DNA of 64,000 nt, from assembly GCF_000016825.1 (NCBI RefSeq), contig NC_009513.1, forward strand, positions 1,868,501 through 1,932,500. The letters are read 5' to 3'. Under the pieces are notes generated by a model. That model did no database searches. It saw only the letters and a program-made list of their open reading frames with translations, and was not told the DNA's origin. This DNA comes from Limosilactobacillus reuteri subsp. reuteri (lineage in GTDB: Bacteria > Bacillota > Bacilli > Lactobacillales > Lactobacillaceae). Positions 1-7,540 of the stretch are shown here, one piece after another (position 1 is the first letter of the stretch; every line of letters begins with the position of its first letter). Both the position numbers and the translations under genes were made by a program.

Positions 1-21
1 CAAAAAAAGGAAGGCAACATT

Positions 22-201
22 ATGAAACCCAATAATAAACTTATAAGAGAATGCTCCAAAGTTGAATACATCACTTTCAATGACAAAACTCGAAAGGCAG
101 TAGTTCGTGCGTATGCTGAAGAAAAAGGAATTATTCCAGATACTGCAAAAACCTTTGATAATACTGATGACGCAATGAGGGAGCTTTTCAATGACAAATA
201 A
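22..201 (+). CDS. small hypothetical protein, 59 aa
   Basis: An ATG at 22 sits seven bases after an AAGGAAGG ribosome site and opens a 59-codon frame ending at TAA 199-201. The product is charged and soluble, rich in Lys, Glu and Asp, with no signal peptide or membrane segment and a short acidic C-terminus (DNTDDAMRELFNDK). I do not recognise a family. The clean ribosome site and biased third positions argue for a real gene. The window edge hides its upstream context. Confidence 0.6.
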   Translation: MKPNNKLIRECSKVEYITFNDKTRKAVVRAYAEEKGIIPDTAKTFDNTDDAMRELFNDK

Positions 202-270
202 TAATTGAAAAGTTAGTTTTGACCGTCAATTTCAACTTGATATTGATTTTGACTAACACATTTCTCGATT

Positions 271-495
271 TCATTTTAGTTGTTTTCTCAATTTTAAATA
301 TTTATCAATTGAGCGCCCTAATTCAAACACAGAGCCTATAAACAAAAAATTAATAATTGCTTTTAACCAGCTCCATGGAATCATATTTCTTAAACAAAAT
401 CCAGCAATTGTTAGTATTATCAAAGATGAATAAATGTAAAAATCGCTTCTAAGCTCTTTTATTTCCTTTTGAATCTTATCATTAGATTTCGTCAT
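271..495 (-). CDS. small membrane protein, 74 aa, unknown function
   Basis: The frame begins with ATG preceded by AAAGGAA at a good distance. The product has a charged N-terminal 18 residues (KxxKEIKELRSD), then two hydrophobic stretches (about residues 20-36 and 42-60) that could form a membrane hairpin, and a basic C-terminal end (KYLKLRKQLK). No family recognised. It is convergent with the small gene before it. Such two-helix peptides are common in lactobacilli; a role as immunity-like or membrane-stress peptide is possible but nothing here supports it. Confidence 0.5.
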   Translation of the reverse strand: MTKSNDKIQKEIKELRSDFYIYSSLIILTIAGFCLRNMIPWSWLKAIINFLFIGSVFELGRSIDKYLKLRKQLK

Positions 496-657
496 AATAG
501 TTCCTTTCTCAGGAAGAATAATTGTATCTAGTCATAATACCATATGCCAATGTAGATACCTTAACAATATCTCCTTAATTTATAAGGAATAAAAAATTTG
601 ATCGAATTGATTTTAGTTAAAGAAAAACAACCTAAGATTAATTCCCAACCACTTTTG

Positions 658-693
658 CTATACGCCGCAGTCACAGCGCTTTGTCGCGTATAG
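658..693. repeat. inverted repeat upstream of the LysM-NlpC gene
   Basis: CTATACGC at 658-665 is matched by GCGTATAG at 686-693 around a 20-base loop. It lies about 180 bases before the cell-wall hydrolase. It is not followed by a T tract, so it does not look like a terminator. It may be an operator or a 5' leader stem; function unknown. Confidence 0.35.
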
Positions 694-871
694 AGAATTT
701 TTATTCCAATAATTTGAGGAGAAAATTATTACAGCAATTTAACAATTATGTAACAACCGTCACCCTTAAGAGATTTTTCATATCTTCTTCACAATATCAT
801 CATATAGTAAAAGAGTGCACAAATTAGTTGCATGCATAAAAGAAAAATAAATAATAATTCAGGAGTGAATA

Positions 872-1885
872 ATTATCGCTAAGAAAAAAACAATGTCAAA
901 AGTCCTTGCTGCTGCCTTAGGTGCTGCTGGTGCATTAGCTGTTGCTAACACCGCAAGTGCTGATACACAAGTTCAAGTACAATCAGGAGATACAGTATGG
1001 GGATTTGCTCAACAATACGCTACTACTGTTGATTCAATTTCTACTGCTAACCAATTAGCTGACCCTAACGTAATTTACGTTGGTCAACAATTAGTTATCC
1101 CATCTTCTGCTATCAGTACTGCTTCTGCTGCCGCAACTGTTGCTGCACCTACTGCAACTGATAACGCTACTGCTAGTCAAGCAGCCGTTGAAACTACTGA
1201 AACAACCGCTGCATCAACTACGCCAGCTGTTTCTACCACAAACGCAAGCAACGTAGCCGACCAAGCACAACCAACAACCGTCGTATCTGCTTCTGATAAC
1301 AATACTGCTGCTCAAGTTAGTGTTGCATCCCAAGCTCCAGCCCAAGTAAGTGCTGCTTCTGCTACTATTAGCGTTGCTCAAACTAGTGCTGCAAATACTA
1401 ACAACAACGTTACTACTTTAGCGGCTACTACTAACACTGCAGCGCCAACACAAACTACATACGCTGCTACTGAAGCAGTCGCTACTCCACAAAGCAACAC
1501 TACTGTTCAAAGTACTGCTGCTGGTCAAGGTAATGGTTCTACTGCTAATGCGGTTGCCGTTGCTCAAGCACAAATTGGTACTCCATATGTTTGGGGTGGT
1601 AACCAACCAGGCGGATTTGACTGCTCAGGATTAGTTCAATATGCATATGGTCTTGGTTCAAACTACCGGACTACTTACCAACAAACTAACCTTGGTACCC
1701 ACCAATACGATATCCAAAACGCTCAAAGTGGTGACCTTTACTTCTGGGGTCCAGATAGTGCTCCTTACCACGTTGCAATCGCTACTGGTAATGGTGGTTA
1801 CATCCAAGCTCCTACACCAGGTCAAAACGTTCAAACTGGTAATATCAACTACTACACTCCTAGCTTCTACATCAGCATGAACTAG
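872..1885 (+). CDS. secreted LysM - NlpC/P60 peptidoglycan hydrolase, probable non-AUG start
   Basis: A secreted cell-wall endopeptidase. Counted from the first ATG (893) there is an Ala-rich signal core ending ...ANTASA, one LysM domain (about residues 26-70, QSGDTVWGFAQQYATTVDSI), a long Ala/Ser/Thr/Asn linker (about 71-215) and a C-terminal NlpC/P60 domain with catalytic Cys244 in GGFDCSG and His293 in YHVAI. NlpC/P60 enzymes usually cut D-Glu-meso-DAP or similar stem-peptide bonds. The only good ribosome site, AGGAG at 861-865, is 27 bases from that ATG but 6 from ATT 872 and 9 from ATC 875. Starting there adds IAKKKT, giving the signal peptide its expected positive n-region. TGA at 866-868 blocks anything longer. 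I therefore place the start at 872, though ATA 869 or ATC 875 are also possible. Confidence 0.85.
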   Translation: MIAKKKTMSKVLAAALGAAGALAVANTASADTQVQVQSGDTVWGFAQQYATTVDSISTANQLADPNVIYVGQQLVIPSSAISTASAAATVAAPTATDNATASQAAVETTETTAASTTPAVSTTNASNVADQAQPTTVVSASDNNTAAQVSVASQAPAQVSAASATISVAQTSAANTNNNVTTLAATTNTAAPTQTTYAATEAVATPQSNTTVQSTAAGQGNGSTANAVAVAQAQIGTPYVWGGNQPGGFDCSGLVQYAYGLGSNYRTTYQQTNLGTHQYDIQNAQSGDLYFWGPDSAPYHVAIATGNGGYIQAPTPGQNVQTGNINYYTPSFYISMN

Positions 1886-1906
1886 GATACGAGTAGTATA
1901 ATTATT

Positions 1907-1946
1907 GAGTAAGATAGAGGATTTTCTTCTACCTTACTCTTTTTTC
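1907..1946 (+). terminator. rho-independent terminator after the NlpC/P60 gene
   Basis: GAGTAAGATAGAG and TTCTACCTTACTC form a stem (one G-T/A-C variation) followed by a run of six T residues. Confidence 0.8.
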
Positions 1947-1968
1947 TTAGCAAATTTTAATAATTATA

Positions 1969-1997
1969 TTGACAGCTTTATTATCATTGGTTATACT
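1969..1997 (+). promoter_or_regulatory. strong sigma-A promoter of the trpXYZ-type operon
   Basis: TTGACA at 1969-1974, a 17-base spacer and TATACT at 1992-1997 give a near-consensus promoter. Transcription should start near 2004, giving a leader of about 255 bases before the first transporter gene. Confidence 0.85.
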
Positions 1998-2030
1998 TAA
2001 CAACAATCAATTATGTAGGGAGTAAGTATA

Positions 2031-2081
2031 ATGAACGTATATCAAACTATCAACGTTAATATTCGTTGGCAAAGCCGGTAA
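2031..2081 (+). CDS. candidate leader peptide, 16 aa, contains one Trp codon
   Basis: ATG 2031 follows AGGGAGTAAG at a suitable distance; the frame reads MNVYQTINVNIRWQSR and stops at TAA 2079-2081, inside the first stem of the leader. A Trp codon (2067-2069) falls four codons before the stop, just before the P1 stem. The downstream transporter resembles the predicted tryptophan importer TrpXYZ, so ribosome stalling at Trp could set the fold. There is only one Trp codon, unlike the Trp-Trp pair of the enterobacterial trpL, so this is a moderate-confidence call. Confidence 0.45.
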   Translation: MNVYQTINVNIRWQSR

Positions 2082-2156
2082 TTCAGGTTGTTTCGTCATG
2101 GATGCGACCTGAAGAACAGATTGCATCTGTGCCGGCTGAGTTTGATGTTCATTTCA

Positions 2157-2187
2157 GTCCGCATGGATCCACATGCGGACTTTTATT
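2157..2187 (+). terminator. first leader terminator
   Basis: A perfect 9-bp stem, GTCCGCATG (2157-2165) with CATGCGGAC (2172-2180), is followed by TTTTATTTTG. It lies inside the leader before the transporter genes, so it must be read through or prevented for expression. Confidence 0.8.
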
Positions 2188-2202
2188 TTGCCTTTCAAAA
2201 AG

Positions 2203-2235
2203 CGAGGGTCCGTCATGTGGGCTCTCGTTTTTTTA
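2203..2235 (+). terminator. second leader terminator
   Basis: CGAGGGTCC (2203-2211) pairs with GGGCTCTCG (2219-2227), including G-T pairs, and is followed by seven T. It sits 25 bases before the start of the first transporter gene, in tandem with the first leader terminator. Confidence 0.75.
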
Positions 2236-2259
2236 TTATTTTGTGAGGTGAGATTTTAG

Positions 2260-3255
2260 ATGAAAAGAATGTATAGTTTAATTGCAATTATTATCGCTTT
2301 CCTTTGTTTCGCATTTTTTAGGGAAAACAATGGGTTCGTAACTAAGCAACGAATTCCAAAAGTTGGTGTATTAACCTTAATGCACCACCCAGCGTTAGAT
2401 GAAATTTACAAAGGATATGTTGATGAATTAGCAAAGGAAGGTTACCACAACGGTAAGAATATCAAGATTGAGTATCAAAACGCGAATGGTGACCAAAGTA
2501 ATCTTAAAACAATGGCTTCAAAACTCGTTGATGATAACTCAACTGTTCTTTTTGGAATTACGACCCCTGCTGCTCAAGCATTAGCTAATTCTACTACCAA
2601 AACACCAATTGTACTTGGTGCTGTTACCGATCCAAAAGCAGCGGGACTAGTTAAAAATAATCAACACCCTGGCGGCAATATCACCGGAGTATCTGACCAA
2701 GCACCAATTCGCGAACAACTCAATTTGATCAAGCAATTCATGCCGCGAATGAAAACACTGGGAGTCATCTACACTTCAAGTGATGCTTCAGCAGTAGCCG
2801 GTTACCACCAAATCAAGCGTGAATGTCGTAAGATGAATATTAACTTAAAGGCTTATTCAATTGCCAACAGTAACGACTTAAACCAGGTTTCCGAACAAAT
2901 GCTTAGCCAGGTTGATGCAGTAATTGTACCAACAGATAATACGATCGCTGGGGCAATGCAAACCTTAGTTAAGAATGCCGATGCCGCTAACAAACCAGTC
3001 TTCCCAGCAACTGACACAATGGTTAAGCAAGGTGGCGTTGCAACTTACAGTGTTAACCAACGCGCTCTAGGTGTCCAAGGTGCAAAGATGACGGTCGCAA
3101 TCCTCAAAGGCAAGTCAAAGCCAGCTGATACCCCAATTAAATACATGAAGCATGGGACTCCTGTTCTCAACATTAAACAGGCTCGAAAACTTAATTTACA
3201 AATTCCCGCTCAATTTGAAAAGGATGCAGAAACGAAAGGAGAGGTTTACAAATGA
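2260..3255 (+). CDS. trpX: ABC transporter substrate-binding protein, TrpX-like (COG2984/PF04392)
   Basis: The solute-binding part of a three-gene ABC importer. The N-terminus (about residues 4-22) is one hydrophobic helix preceded by MKR, so the protein is probably membrane-anchored or secreted; there is no convincing lipobox. The rest matches the periplasmic-binding fold of PF04392, with the typical PKVGVLTLMHHPALDEI start, FGITTPAAQALAN and GVIYTSSDASA segments. The family contains the predicted tryptophan binder TrpX of streptococci and lactobacilli; the substrate here is inferred only. A GAGGTGAG ribosome site precedes ATG 2260. It overlaps the permease gene by four bases (ATGA), so the genes are translationally coupled. 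Expression is governed by the attenuator-like leader. Confidence 0.8.
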   Translation: MKRMYSLIAIIIAFLCFAFFRENNGFVTKQRIPKVGVLTLMHHPALDEIYKGYVDELAKEGYHNGKNIKIEYQNANGDQSNLKTMASKLVDDNSTVLFGITTPAAQALANSTTKTPIVLGAVTDPKAAGLVKNNQHPGGNITGVSDQAPIREQLNLIKQFMPRMKTLGVIYTSSDASAVAGYHQIKRECRKMNINLKAYSIANSNDLNQVSEQMLSQVDAVIVPTDNTIAGAMQTLVKNADAANKPVFPATDTMVKQGGVATYSVNQRALGVQGAKMTVAILKGKSKPADTPIKYMKHGTPVLNIKQARKLNLQIPAQFEKDAETKGEVYK

Positions 3256-4151
3256 ATCTAATCGTATCATCAATCGGTCAAGGACTATTATGGGCTTTAC
3301 TTGGTCTTGGTCTTTACCTGACTTTTAGAATTCTTGATTTTGCTGATATGACTGTTGAAGGGACTTTCCCTCTTGGGGCTGCCAGTGCTGTCGCTGCAAT
3401 CACACATGGCATTAATCCCTTTCTGGCAACTTTAATTGCGATTGGGGCGGGAATGCTCGCTGGTTTGATCACTGGATTGCTCTACACTAAAGGAAAAATC
3501 CCAAGTTTATTAGCCGGAATTCTAACTATGACCGCCGCCTACTCCGTTAACCTCCGTATTATGGGTAAATCAAATGTTTCGTTGCTTGGTCAAAAGACTC
3601 TCTTTAGCGGCGAATTCATGCGAAGTCTACCCCAATACTTTGATAGTGTCTTCTTGGGAATAGTTACGATTGCGATTATTACCGTAATCCTGGTTTTCTT
3701 CCTTTCAACTGACTATGGGCAGGCTTTTATCGCAACTGGTGATAATCCTGTGATGGCAAAATCATTTGGGATTCATACCGACACAATGGTCATCATCGGT
3801 CTAATGGTATCAAATGGGATCGTTGGACTTTGTGGTGCGTTGATTGCTCAAAATAATGGATACGCTGATATTAATATGGGGATTGGAACGATTGTTATCG
3901 CCCTTGCCTCAATCATTATTGGTGAAGTATCCTTTGGTGAATTAACGCTTAACCAGCGACTTGTCGCCGTTACTCTTGGTAGTATCATTTACCGAATCAT
4001 CTTACTTGCCGTCCTCCAACTTGGTTTCTCTGCCAACGACCTCAACCTTATCTCCTCAGTTGTCCTTGCAATCTGCATGATGTTACCACAACTTGAAGAA
4101 CGTATTCACCTTAAAAAGCCAATTTTGAAAGGAGTCCGGCCTCATGAATAA
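3252..4151 (+). CDS. trpY: ABC transporter permease, TrpY-like (COG4120)
   Basis: Integral membrane permease of the same importer, 299 aa, with about eight to nine hydrophobic helices and the branched-chain-type permease layout (FADMTVEGTFPLGAA near residue 30, then IATGDNPVMAKSFGI around 157, the cytoplasmic loop that contacts the ATPase). COG4120 proteins always travel with COG2984 and COG1101 partners, as here. The start overlaps the binding-protein stop by ATGA, and its end overlaps the ATPase start by eight bases. The substrate is inferred as an aromatic amino acid, probably tryptophan, from family precedent. Confidence 0.8.
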   Translation: MNLIVSSIGQGLLWALLGLGLYLTFRILDFADMTVEGTFPLGAASAVAAITHGINPFLATLIAIGAGMLAGLITGLLYTKGKIPSLLAGILTMTAAYSVNLRIMGKSNVSLLGQKTLFSGEFMRSLPQYFDSVFLGIVTIAIITVILVFFLSTDYGQAFIATGDNPVMAKSFGIHTDTMVIIGLMVSNGIVGLCGALIAQNNGYADINMGIGTIVIALASIIIGEVSFGELTLNQRLVAVTLGSIIYRIILLAVLQLGFSANDLNLISSVVLAICMMLPQLEERIHLKKPILKGVRPHE

Positions 4152-4908
4152 ACCTATTTTGGAATTACAGGGCGTCAAAACCATCGTTAATAAGGGCACA
4201 TCTAGTGAAACCACTATTCTTAAGGGCTTAAACCTTAAAATCAACGAGGGAGACTTCATTACGATCGTTGGAACAAATGGTGCTGGTAAATCGACCCTTT
4301 TTAATGTCATTGGTGGAAACCTACACGCTGACGAAGGAAAAATTTTACATAATGGACAAGATATTACCAATACGACAGAAGAACAGCGAACAGCTTTCTT
4401 ATCCCGTGTTTTTCAGGATCCGAAACTGGGAACGGCTGCACGAATGACAGTTGCTGAAAACATGCTATTAGCAACTAAACGTGGTGAACGTCGCCATCTT
4501 ATTCCCCGGAAGCTCAAAAGTAATATGGACCGTTTCACCAAGCTAGCTGCAACAATGAATAACGGTCTTGAGAATCGCATGAATACAGCTACTGGCGCCC
4601 TTTCCGGGGGACAACGGCAAGCATTAAGCTTTTTAATGGCAACAATCAAACGACCTGACGTTATTTTGCTGGATGAACACACCGCTGCTCTTGATCCTCA
4701 TACAAGTTTAAATCTATTACACGCTACTAATGAACGGATCACTAAAGATCATTTAACTGCCCTAATGATTACCCATAACCTTGAAGATGCCTTAGAGTAT
4801 GGAAATCGTCTAATCGTGCTTAAAGATGGTGAAATCAAAGCAGATTTTAATGCAGAGCAACGAAAATCGCTTACCCCTGAGAAACTTTATACTTATTTTG
4901 AAGGATAG
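4144..4908 (+). CDS. trpZ: ABC transporter ATP-binding protein, TrpZ-like (COG1101)
   Basis: The ATPase that powers the importer, 254 aa. Walker A is GTNGAGKST (about residues 43-51), the Q-loop lies in FQDPKLGT, the signature is LSGGQRQALSF (about 151), Walker B is VILLDEHTAALDP, and the H-switch is ITHNLEDAL. The Walker B segment reads DEHTAALDP, as in COG1101 members. It is the last gene of the operon; the next gene has its own promoter and operator. Confidence 0.85.
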   Translation: MNKPILELQGVKTIVNKGTSSETTILKGLNLKINEGDFITIVGTNGAGKSTLFNVIGGNLHADEGKILHNGQDITNTTEEQRTAFLSRVFQDPKLGTAARMTVAENMLLATKRGERRHLIPRKLKSNMDRFTKLAATMNNGLENRMNTATGALSGGQRQALSFLMATIKRPDVILLDEHTAALDPHTSLNLLHATNERITKDHLTALMITHNLEDALEYGNRLIVLKDGEIKADFNAEQRKSLTPEKLYTYFEG

Positions 4909-4909
4909 T

Positions 4910-4964
4910 TTGACTATATATCAAATTCGATATATATATTAAGTATATCGAATTTGATATATAG
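4910..4964 (+). promoter_or_regulatory. promoter with a 21-bp-arm palindromic operator for the cadD-arsR operon
   Basis: TTGACT at 4910-4915 and TATATA at 4933-4938 (17-base spacing) form a promoter. A perfect inverted repeat with 21-bp arms (4914-4934 and 4944-4964, 9-base centre) covers the spacer, the -10 box and the start of the transcript. Each arm is itself a half-palindrome of the form ATATC-N6-GATAT, so two ArsR dimers could bind. This is the arrangement expected for repression by the ArsR-family product encoded two genes on. Confidence 0.8.
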
Positions 4965-4975
4965 GAGACCTAATT

Positions 4976-5539
4976 ATGAATTGGTGGATTATTTTTATCA
5001 CATTTCTTGCCGTAAACCTCGATTTCTTTTTCATCTTAATCTTTTTACTCGAAAGGTATAACCTTCGTGATGTAATCATTGGCTATCTTGGTGCCCTTCT
5101 TGTTCTGGTTACCATCAGCTTTTTACTAGGAAAAACTCTCGCCATTTTCCTCCCTGAATGGATTTTAGGAATACTAGGGATCCTGCCAATTTACATGGCT
5201 CTGCACGACAACGATGAAGACCCAACTCATGCAGAAAAGCACGGTCCAATTATTACCACCTTAATAACCTATCTGGCAGTTTGCGCTGGTTGTAACCTCT
5301 CAATTTTCTTACCAATTTTAACGAATCTTACCTTCCAGCAATTTACTCAGGCACTTCTTTTTATCGCAGTCCTTTCAATTGCGATCGTGATTCTCATTAA
5401 GGGAATTGGTAATATTCCACTAATTAAGCAAGCAATGCAACGTTATAGTGAAACCTTAATGAAGGTTATTTACATTGGAGTTGGTTGTTATGTTTTTTGG
5501 GACAGTGGATTAATTACCCACCTTATTCACCTTCTTTAG
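4976..5539 (+). CDS. cadD: CadD-family cation (cadmium/zinc) resistance transporter
   Basis: A 187-aa membrane protein with about five to six helices that matches the CadD family of the LysE superfamily, which exports or sequesters Cd2+ and sometimes Zn2+. Family features seen are the VNLDFFFIL segment near residue 13, the loop DNDEDPTHAEKHG (about 79-91) and the motif TYLAVCAGCNLSIFLP (about 98-113), where two Cys residues three apart may bind metal. An AGGAGA ribosome site overlaps the end of the operator. The gene is followed after 47 bases by a cognate ArsR regulator, forming a self-regulated metal-response operon. The exact metal is unknown; see the regulator. Confidence 0.8.
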   Translation: MNWWIIFITFLAVNLDFFFILIFLLERYNLRDVIIGYLGALLVLVTISFLLGKTLAIFLPEWILGILGILPIYMALHDNDEDPTHAEKHGPIITTLITYLAVCAGCNLSIFLPILTNLTFQQFTQALLFIAVLSIAIVILIKGIGNIPLIKQAMQRYSETLMKVIYIGVGCYVFWDSGLITHLIHLL

Positions 5540-5586
5540 TTTAGTATAATAATTACTAAACCGATTAAAAGGAGGAGCAGCAACCA

Positions 5587-5919
5587 TTGTCTTCCATACA
5601 AGCCTTTATTGATGAAGCTGCTAAAATTTATAAAGTTCTAAGCAATAGTACGCGTTTAAACATCTTGTATTATCTTCGGCACTATGACGGTGAAGCTGAT
5701 GTTAAAACAATCGTTAATGATCTTTATCTTGCGCAACCAATCGTCTCAAAACAGCTCGGTATTTTATATCGTTACCAGTTAGTCAGTCGCCATAAAGAAG
5801 GGACACGCGTTTACTATGCTTTAGATGATCCTCATGTTATTGAAATGATTGATGACATGCTAAAACACGTTAAACACGAAATAAAGGGCGAACCACATCC
5901 CCGAAATTTATATAAATAA
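5587..5919 (+). CDS. ArsR/SmtB-family metal-sensing repressor with an alpha-5 site and no cysteines
   Basis: A 110-aa winged-helix repressor. It starts at TTG 5587, eight bases or so after GGAGGAG, with no better start. The recognition helix lies in YLAQPIVSKQLGILYRYQLV (about residues 48-67) and the wing in SRHKEGTRVYYALD. The C-terminal helix carries DPH-x10-H-x2-H, exactly the alpha-5 metal site of SmtB/CzrA/NmtR-type Zn/Co/Ni sensors. The protein has no cysteine, so it cannot use the CadC-type thiolate site although it sits beside a CadD-like gene. I infer response to zinc or cobalt and repression at the palindrome 4914-4964. Confidence 0.85.
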   Translation: MSSIQAFIDEAAKIYKVLSNSTRLNILYYLRHYDGEADVKTIVNDLYLAQPIVSKQLGILYRYQLVSRHKEGTRVYYALDDPHVIEMIDDMLKHVKHEIKGEPHPRNLYK

Positions 5920-5969
5920 AGAGTGAACAGGAAACAACTATTAACGATATTCCCTATTCACTCTTTTTG
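5919..5969 (+). terminator. terminator of the cadD-arsR operon
   Basis: AAGAGTGAA at 5919-5927 pairs with TTCACTCTT at 5957-5965, followed by TTTTG. The loop is about 29 bases long and contains a further partial pairing (CAGG/CCCT region). Confidence 0.7.
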
Positions 5970-5976
5970 TTATTGA

Positions 5977-6063
5977 TTATTTTTCACTCTTTCGTTTTCC
6001 AGAACCAAAGAGACTAGCAAAGGCAGTTACAAGATCTAAACCAATAATTTTGGACTTTTGCAT
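5977..6063 (-). CDS. possible 28-residue peptide, doubtful
   Basis: A short frame on the minus strand reads M-QKSKIIGLDLVTAFASLFG-SGKRKSEK and stops at 5977-5979. It has an amphipathic middle and basic ends, which would suit a small membrane-active peptide. However no ribosome site precedes the ATG at 6063, and it lies between two plus-strand operons. It may be a remnant of the end of a lost gene. Listed because the composition is striking. Confidence 0.2.
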   Translation of the reverse strand: MQKSKIIGLDLVTAFASLFGSGKRKSEK

Positions 6064-6147
6064 AAAAAGTTAATAAAATAATCAGTCTTTCACTTTGTAT
6101 TCTGAGTAGCGTAAAATGGTTAGCAGATTGTTAAAAGGAGATTTAAA

Positions 6148-7470
6148 ATGGACGAGCTATTTGAACATTCTTCAATCAAGCGGGCATACTTTACGCTGGC
6201 CTTACCTGTTGTATTAAGCATGGCTGTAACCTTGATTTATAACATGGTTGATACTTTTTTCGTGGCCAAAACTGGGAATCCCAATTTAGTTGCCGGTGTT
6301 TCTCAGGGAGCACCAATTTTTACGTTAATGATTGCTCTTGGGGATATCTTTGGCCTTGGCGGTAGCTCAGTTATTTCCCGCTTATTCGGTGAGCACCGTG
6401 ATAAATTAGCACGTTTTGTCAGTGGCTATTGCTTCTATGCACCGATTATTTGTGGAATCATCGTAACTGCAATAATGATTATCTTTCAAACACCAATTTT
6501 ACATTTATTGGGTGCTTCTCCTGCCACTTGGAAATATGCACGTGAATATTACTTGGTGATCGCTTGGGGTGCGGTTTTCATCATTTTTGGCCTTTCACCA
6601 ACTAATATTTTACGAACAGAAGGGCTAGCCATTCAGTCGATGATCGCTAGTATGGTAGGGACTGGAATTAATATTGTCTTAAATCCGATCTTTATTTTCA
6701 CGTGTGGGCTCGGCGCTGCTGGTTCCGCACTAGCTACTGTAACAAGTGCTGTTATTGGCGATATTTTAATGATTTATTATTTGCGAACAAAGAGTAAAAA
6801 GCTGACGACTTCAATTCATGAAACAAAAATCGGCTGGAAACTCCAATTTGAAATCTACGCTATCGGAATCCCGGCCTCGGTTACTAACATTATGGCAACG
6901 TTTGCGGTTGCGTTAACTAATCGTTACTTGATTGTTCATGGCGCGGATAGTGTAGCTGCCATGGGGATTGCGATGAAAGCAAATATGATCATTAATATGG
7001 TAATGGTTGGTTTTGCATTCGGCGCGCAACCCTTGATCGGATACGTATATGGCGCTAAAGATGAGCAACGGTTTAATAAAGTTGTTAAATTTGATATTCA
7101 AGTTGTTGCTAGTCTTGCCTTTATGCTCACTATTATTCTTTTCATTTTTGCTCCCCAGGTTATTCGCATTTTCATGAATGATCCCCAAATAGTAAAAGAA
7201 GGTGCCTTGATGCTTCGCTGGCTATCAGTTTCGACTACTCTTGCTGGTATCATTCTTGTTTTTACAACCATGTTCCAATCAATGGGAAAAGCAACGCCTG
7301 CATTTTGGCTCTCATTCTGTCGTCAGGGATTGATTTTCGGGGTAGTGATTAGTACTTCCGCAAAATTATTTGGTTATACTGGAATCATTGCTGCTCAGGC
7401 TATTTCTGATTGTTTAACCTTTATCCTGGCACTTATTTTCTTCTATTGTTATCGCCCACGTTTTAAATAA
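6148..7470 (+). CDS. MATE-family multidrug efflux transporter
   Basis: A 440-aa membrane protein with twelve predicted helices in two homologous halves, typical of MATE (MatE) exporters that use Na+ or H+ gradients. Seen are the N-terminal SIKRAYFTLALPVVLSM, YNMVDTFFVAK in helix 1-2, SRLFGEHRDKLAR, and the second-half counterpart AIGIPASVTNIMATF. It is closest in style to the MepA/NorM-like branch of Firmicutes. An AAAGGAG ribosome site precedes the ATG. It is a single gene with its own terminator; a substrate cannot be assigned. Confidence 0.85.
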   Translation: MDELFEHSSIKRAYFTLALPVVLSMAVTLIYNMVDTFFVAKTGNPNLVAGVSQGAPIFTLMIALGDIFGLGGSSVISRLFGEHRDKLARFVSGYCFYAPIICGIIVTAIMIIFQTPILHLLGASPATWKYAREYYLVIAWGAVFIIFGLSPTNILRTEGLAIQSMIASMVGTGINIVLNPIFIFTCGLGAAGSALATVTSAVIGDILMIYYLRTKSKKLTTSIHETKIGWKLQFEIYAIGIPASVTNIMATFAVALTNRYLIVHGADSVAAMGIAMKANMIINMVMVGFAFGAQPLIGYVYGAKDEQRFNKVVKFDIQVVASLAFMLTIILFIFAPQVIRIFMNDPQIVKEGALMLRWLSVSTTLAGIILVFTTMFQSMGKATPAFWLSFCRQGLIFGVVISTSAKLFGYTGIIAAQAISDCLTFILALIFFYCYRPRFK

Positions 7471-7487
7471 AATAGATTTAGACATAC

Positions 7488-7536
7488 AAAAAAGGCCTCT
7501 CCCGTTTAAATTTTTCAAACGTTAGAAGCCTTTTAT
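7488..7536. terminator. bidirectional terminator between MATE and thioredoxin genes
   Basis: AAAAAGGCCTCT and AGAAGCCTTTTATT form the outer stem, and CCGTTTAAA with TTTCAAACG the inner stem. It is flanked by A and T runs, so it can end both convergent transcripts. Confidence 0.75.
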
Positions 7537-7540
7537 TAGT

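Larger units (their letters stand above)
2004..2235 (+). promoter_or_regulatory. structured transcription-attenuation leader with short ORF and tandem terminators
   Basis: The leader holds a 16-codon ORF, a three-way junction and two terminators. Stem P1 pairs GCCGG (2074-2078) with CCGGC (2132-2136); P2 pairs TTCAGGT with ACCTGAA (about 2082-2113); P3 is CAGAT-TGC-ATCTG (2117-2129). The ORF stop codon overlaps the 5' strand of P1. The 3' strand of P2 (GATGCGAC, 2101-2108) can also pair with the 5' arm of the first terminator (GTCCGCAT, 2157-2164) with one bulge, so a terminator/antiterminator switch is plausible. There is no T-box motif and I could not match it to a known riboswitch. Mechanism and ligand are inference. 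Confidence 0.6.

Noticed and set aside
750..775. Possible WalR (YycF) box TGTAAC-N5-TCACCC before the LysM-NlpC gene
   Set aside because: Only the first half matches TGTWAH; the second half is too far from consensus.
2066..2251. 61-codon frame upstream of the TrpX-like gene
   Set aside because: It spans the structured leader, including both terminators, and has no ribosome site; the composition is not protein-like.
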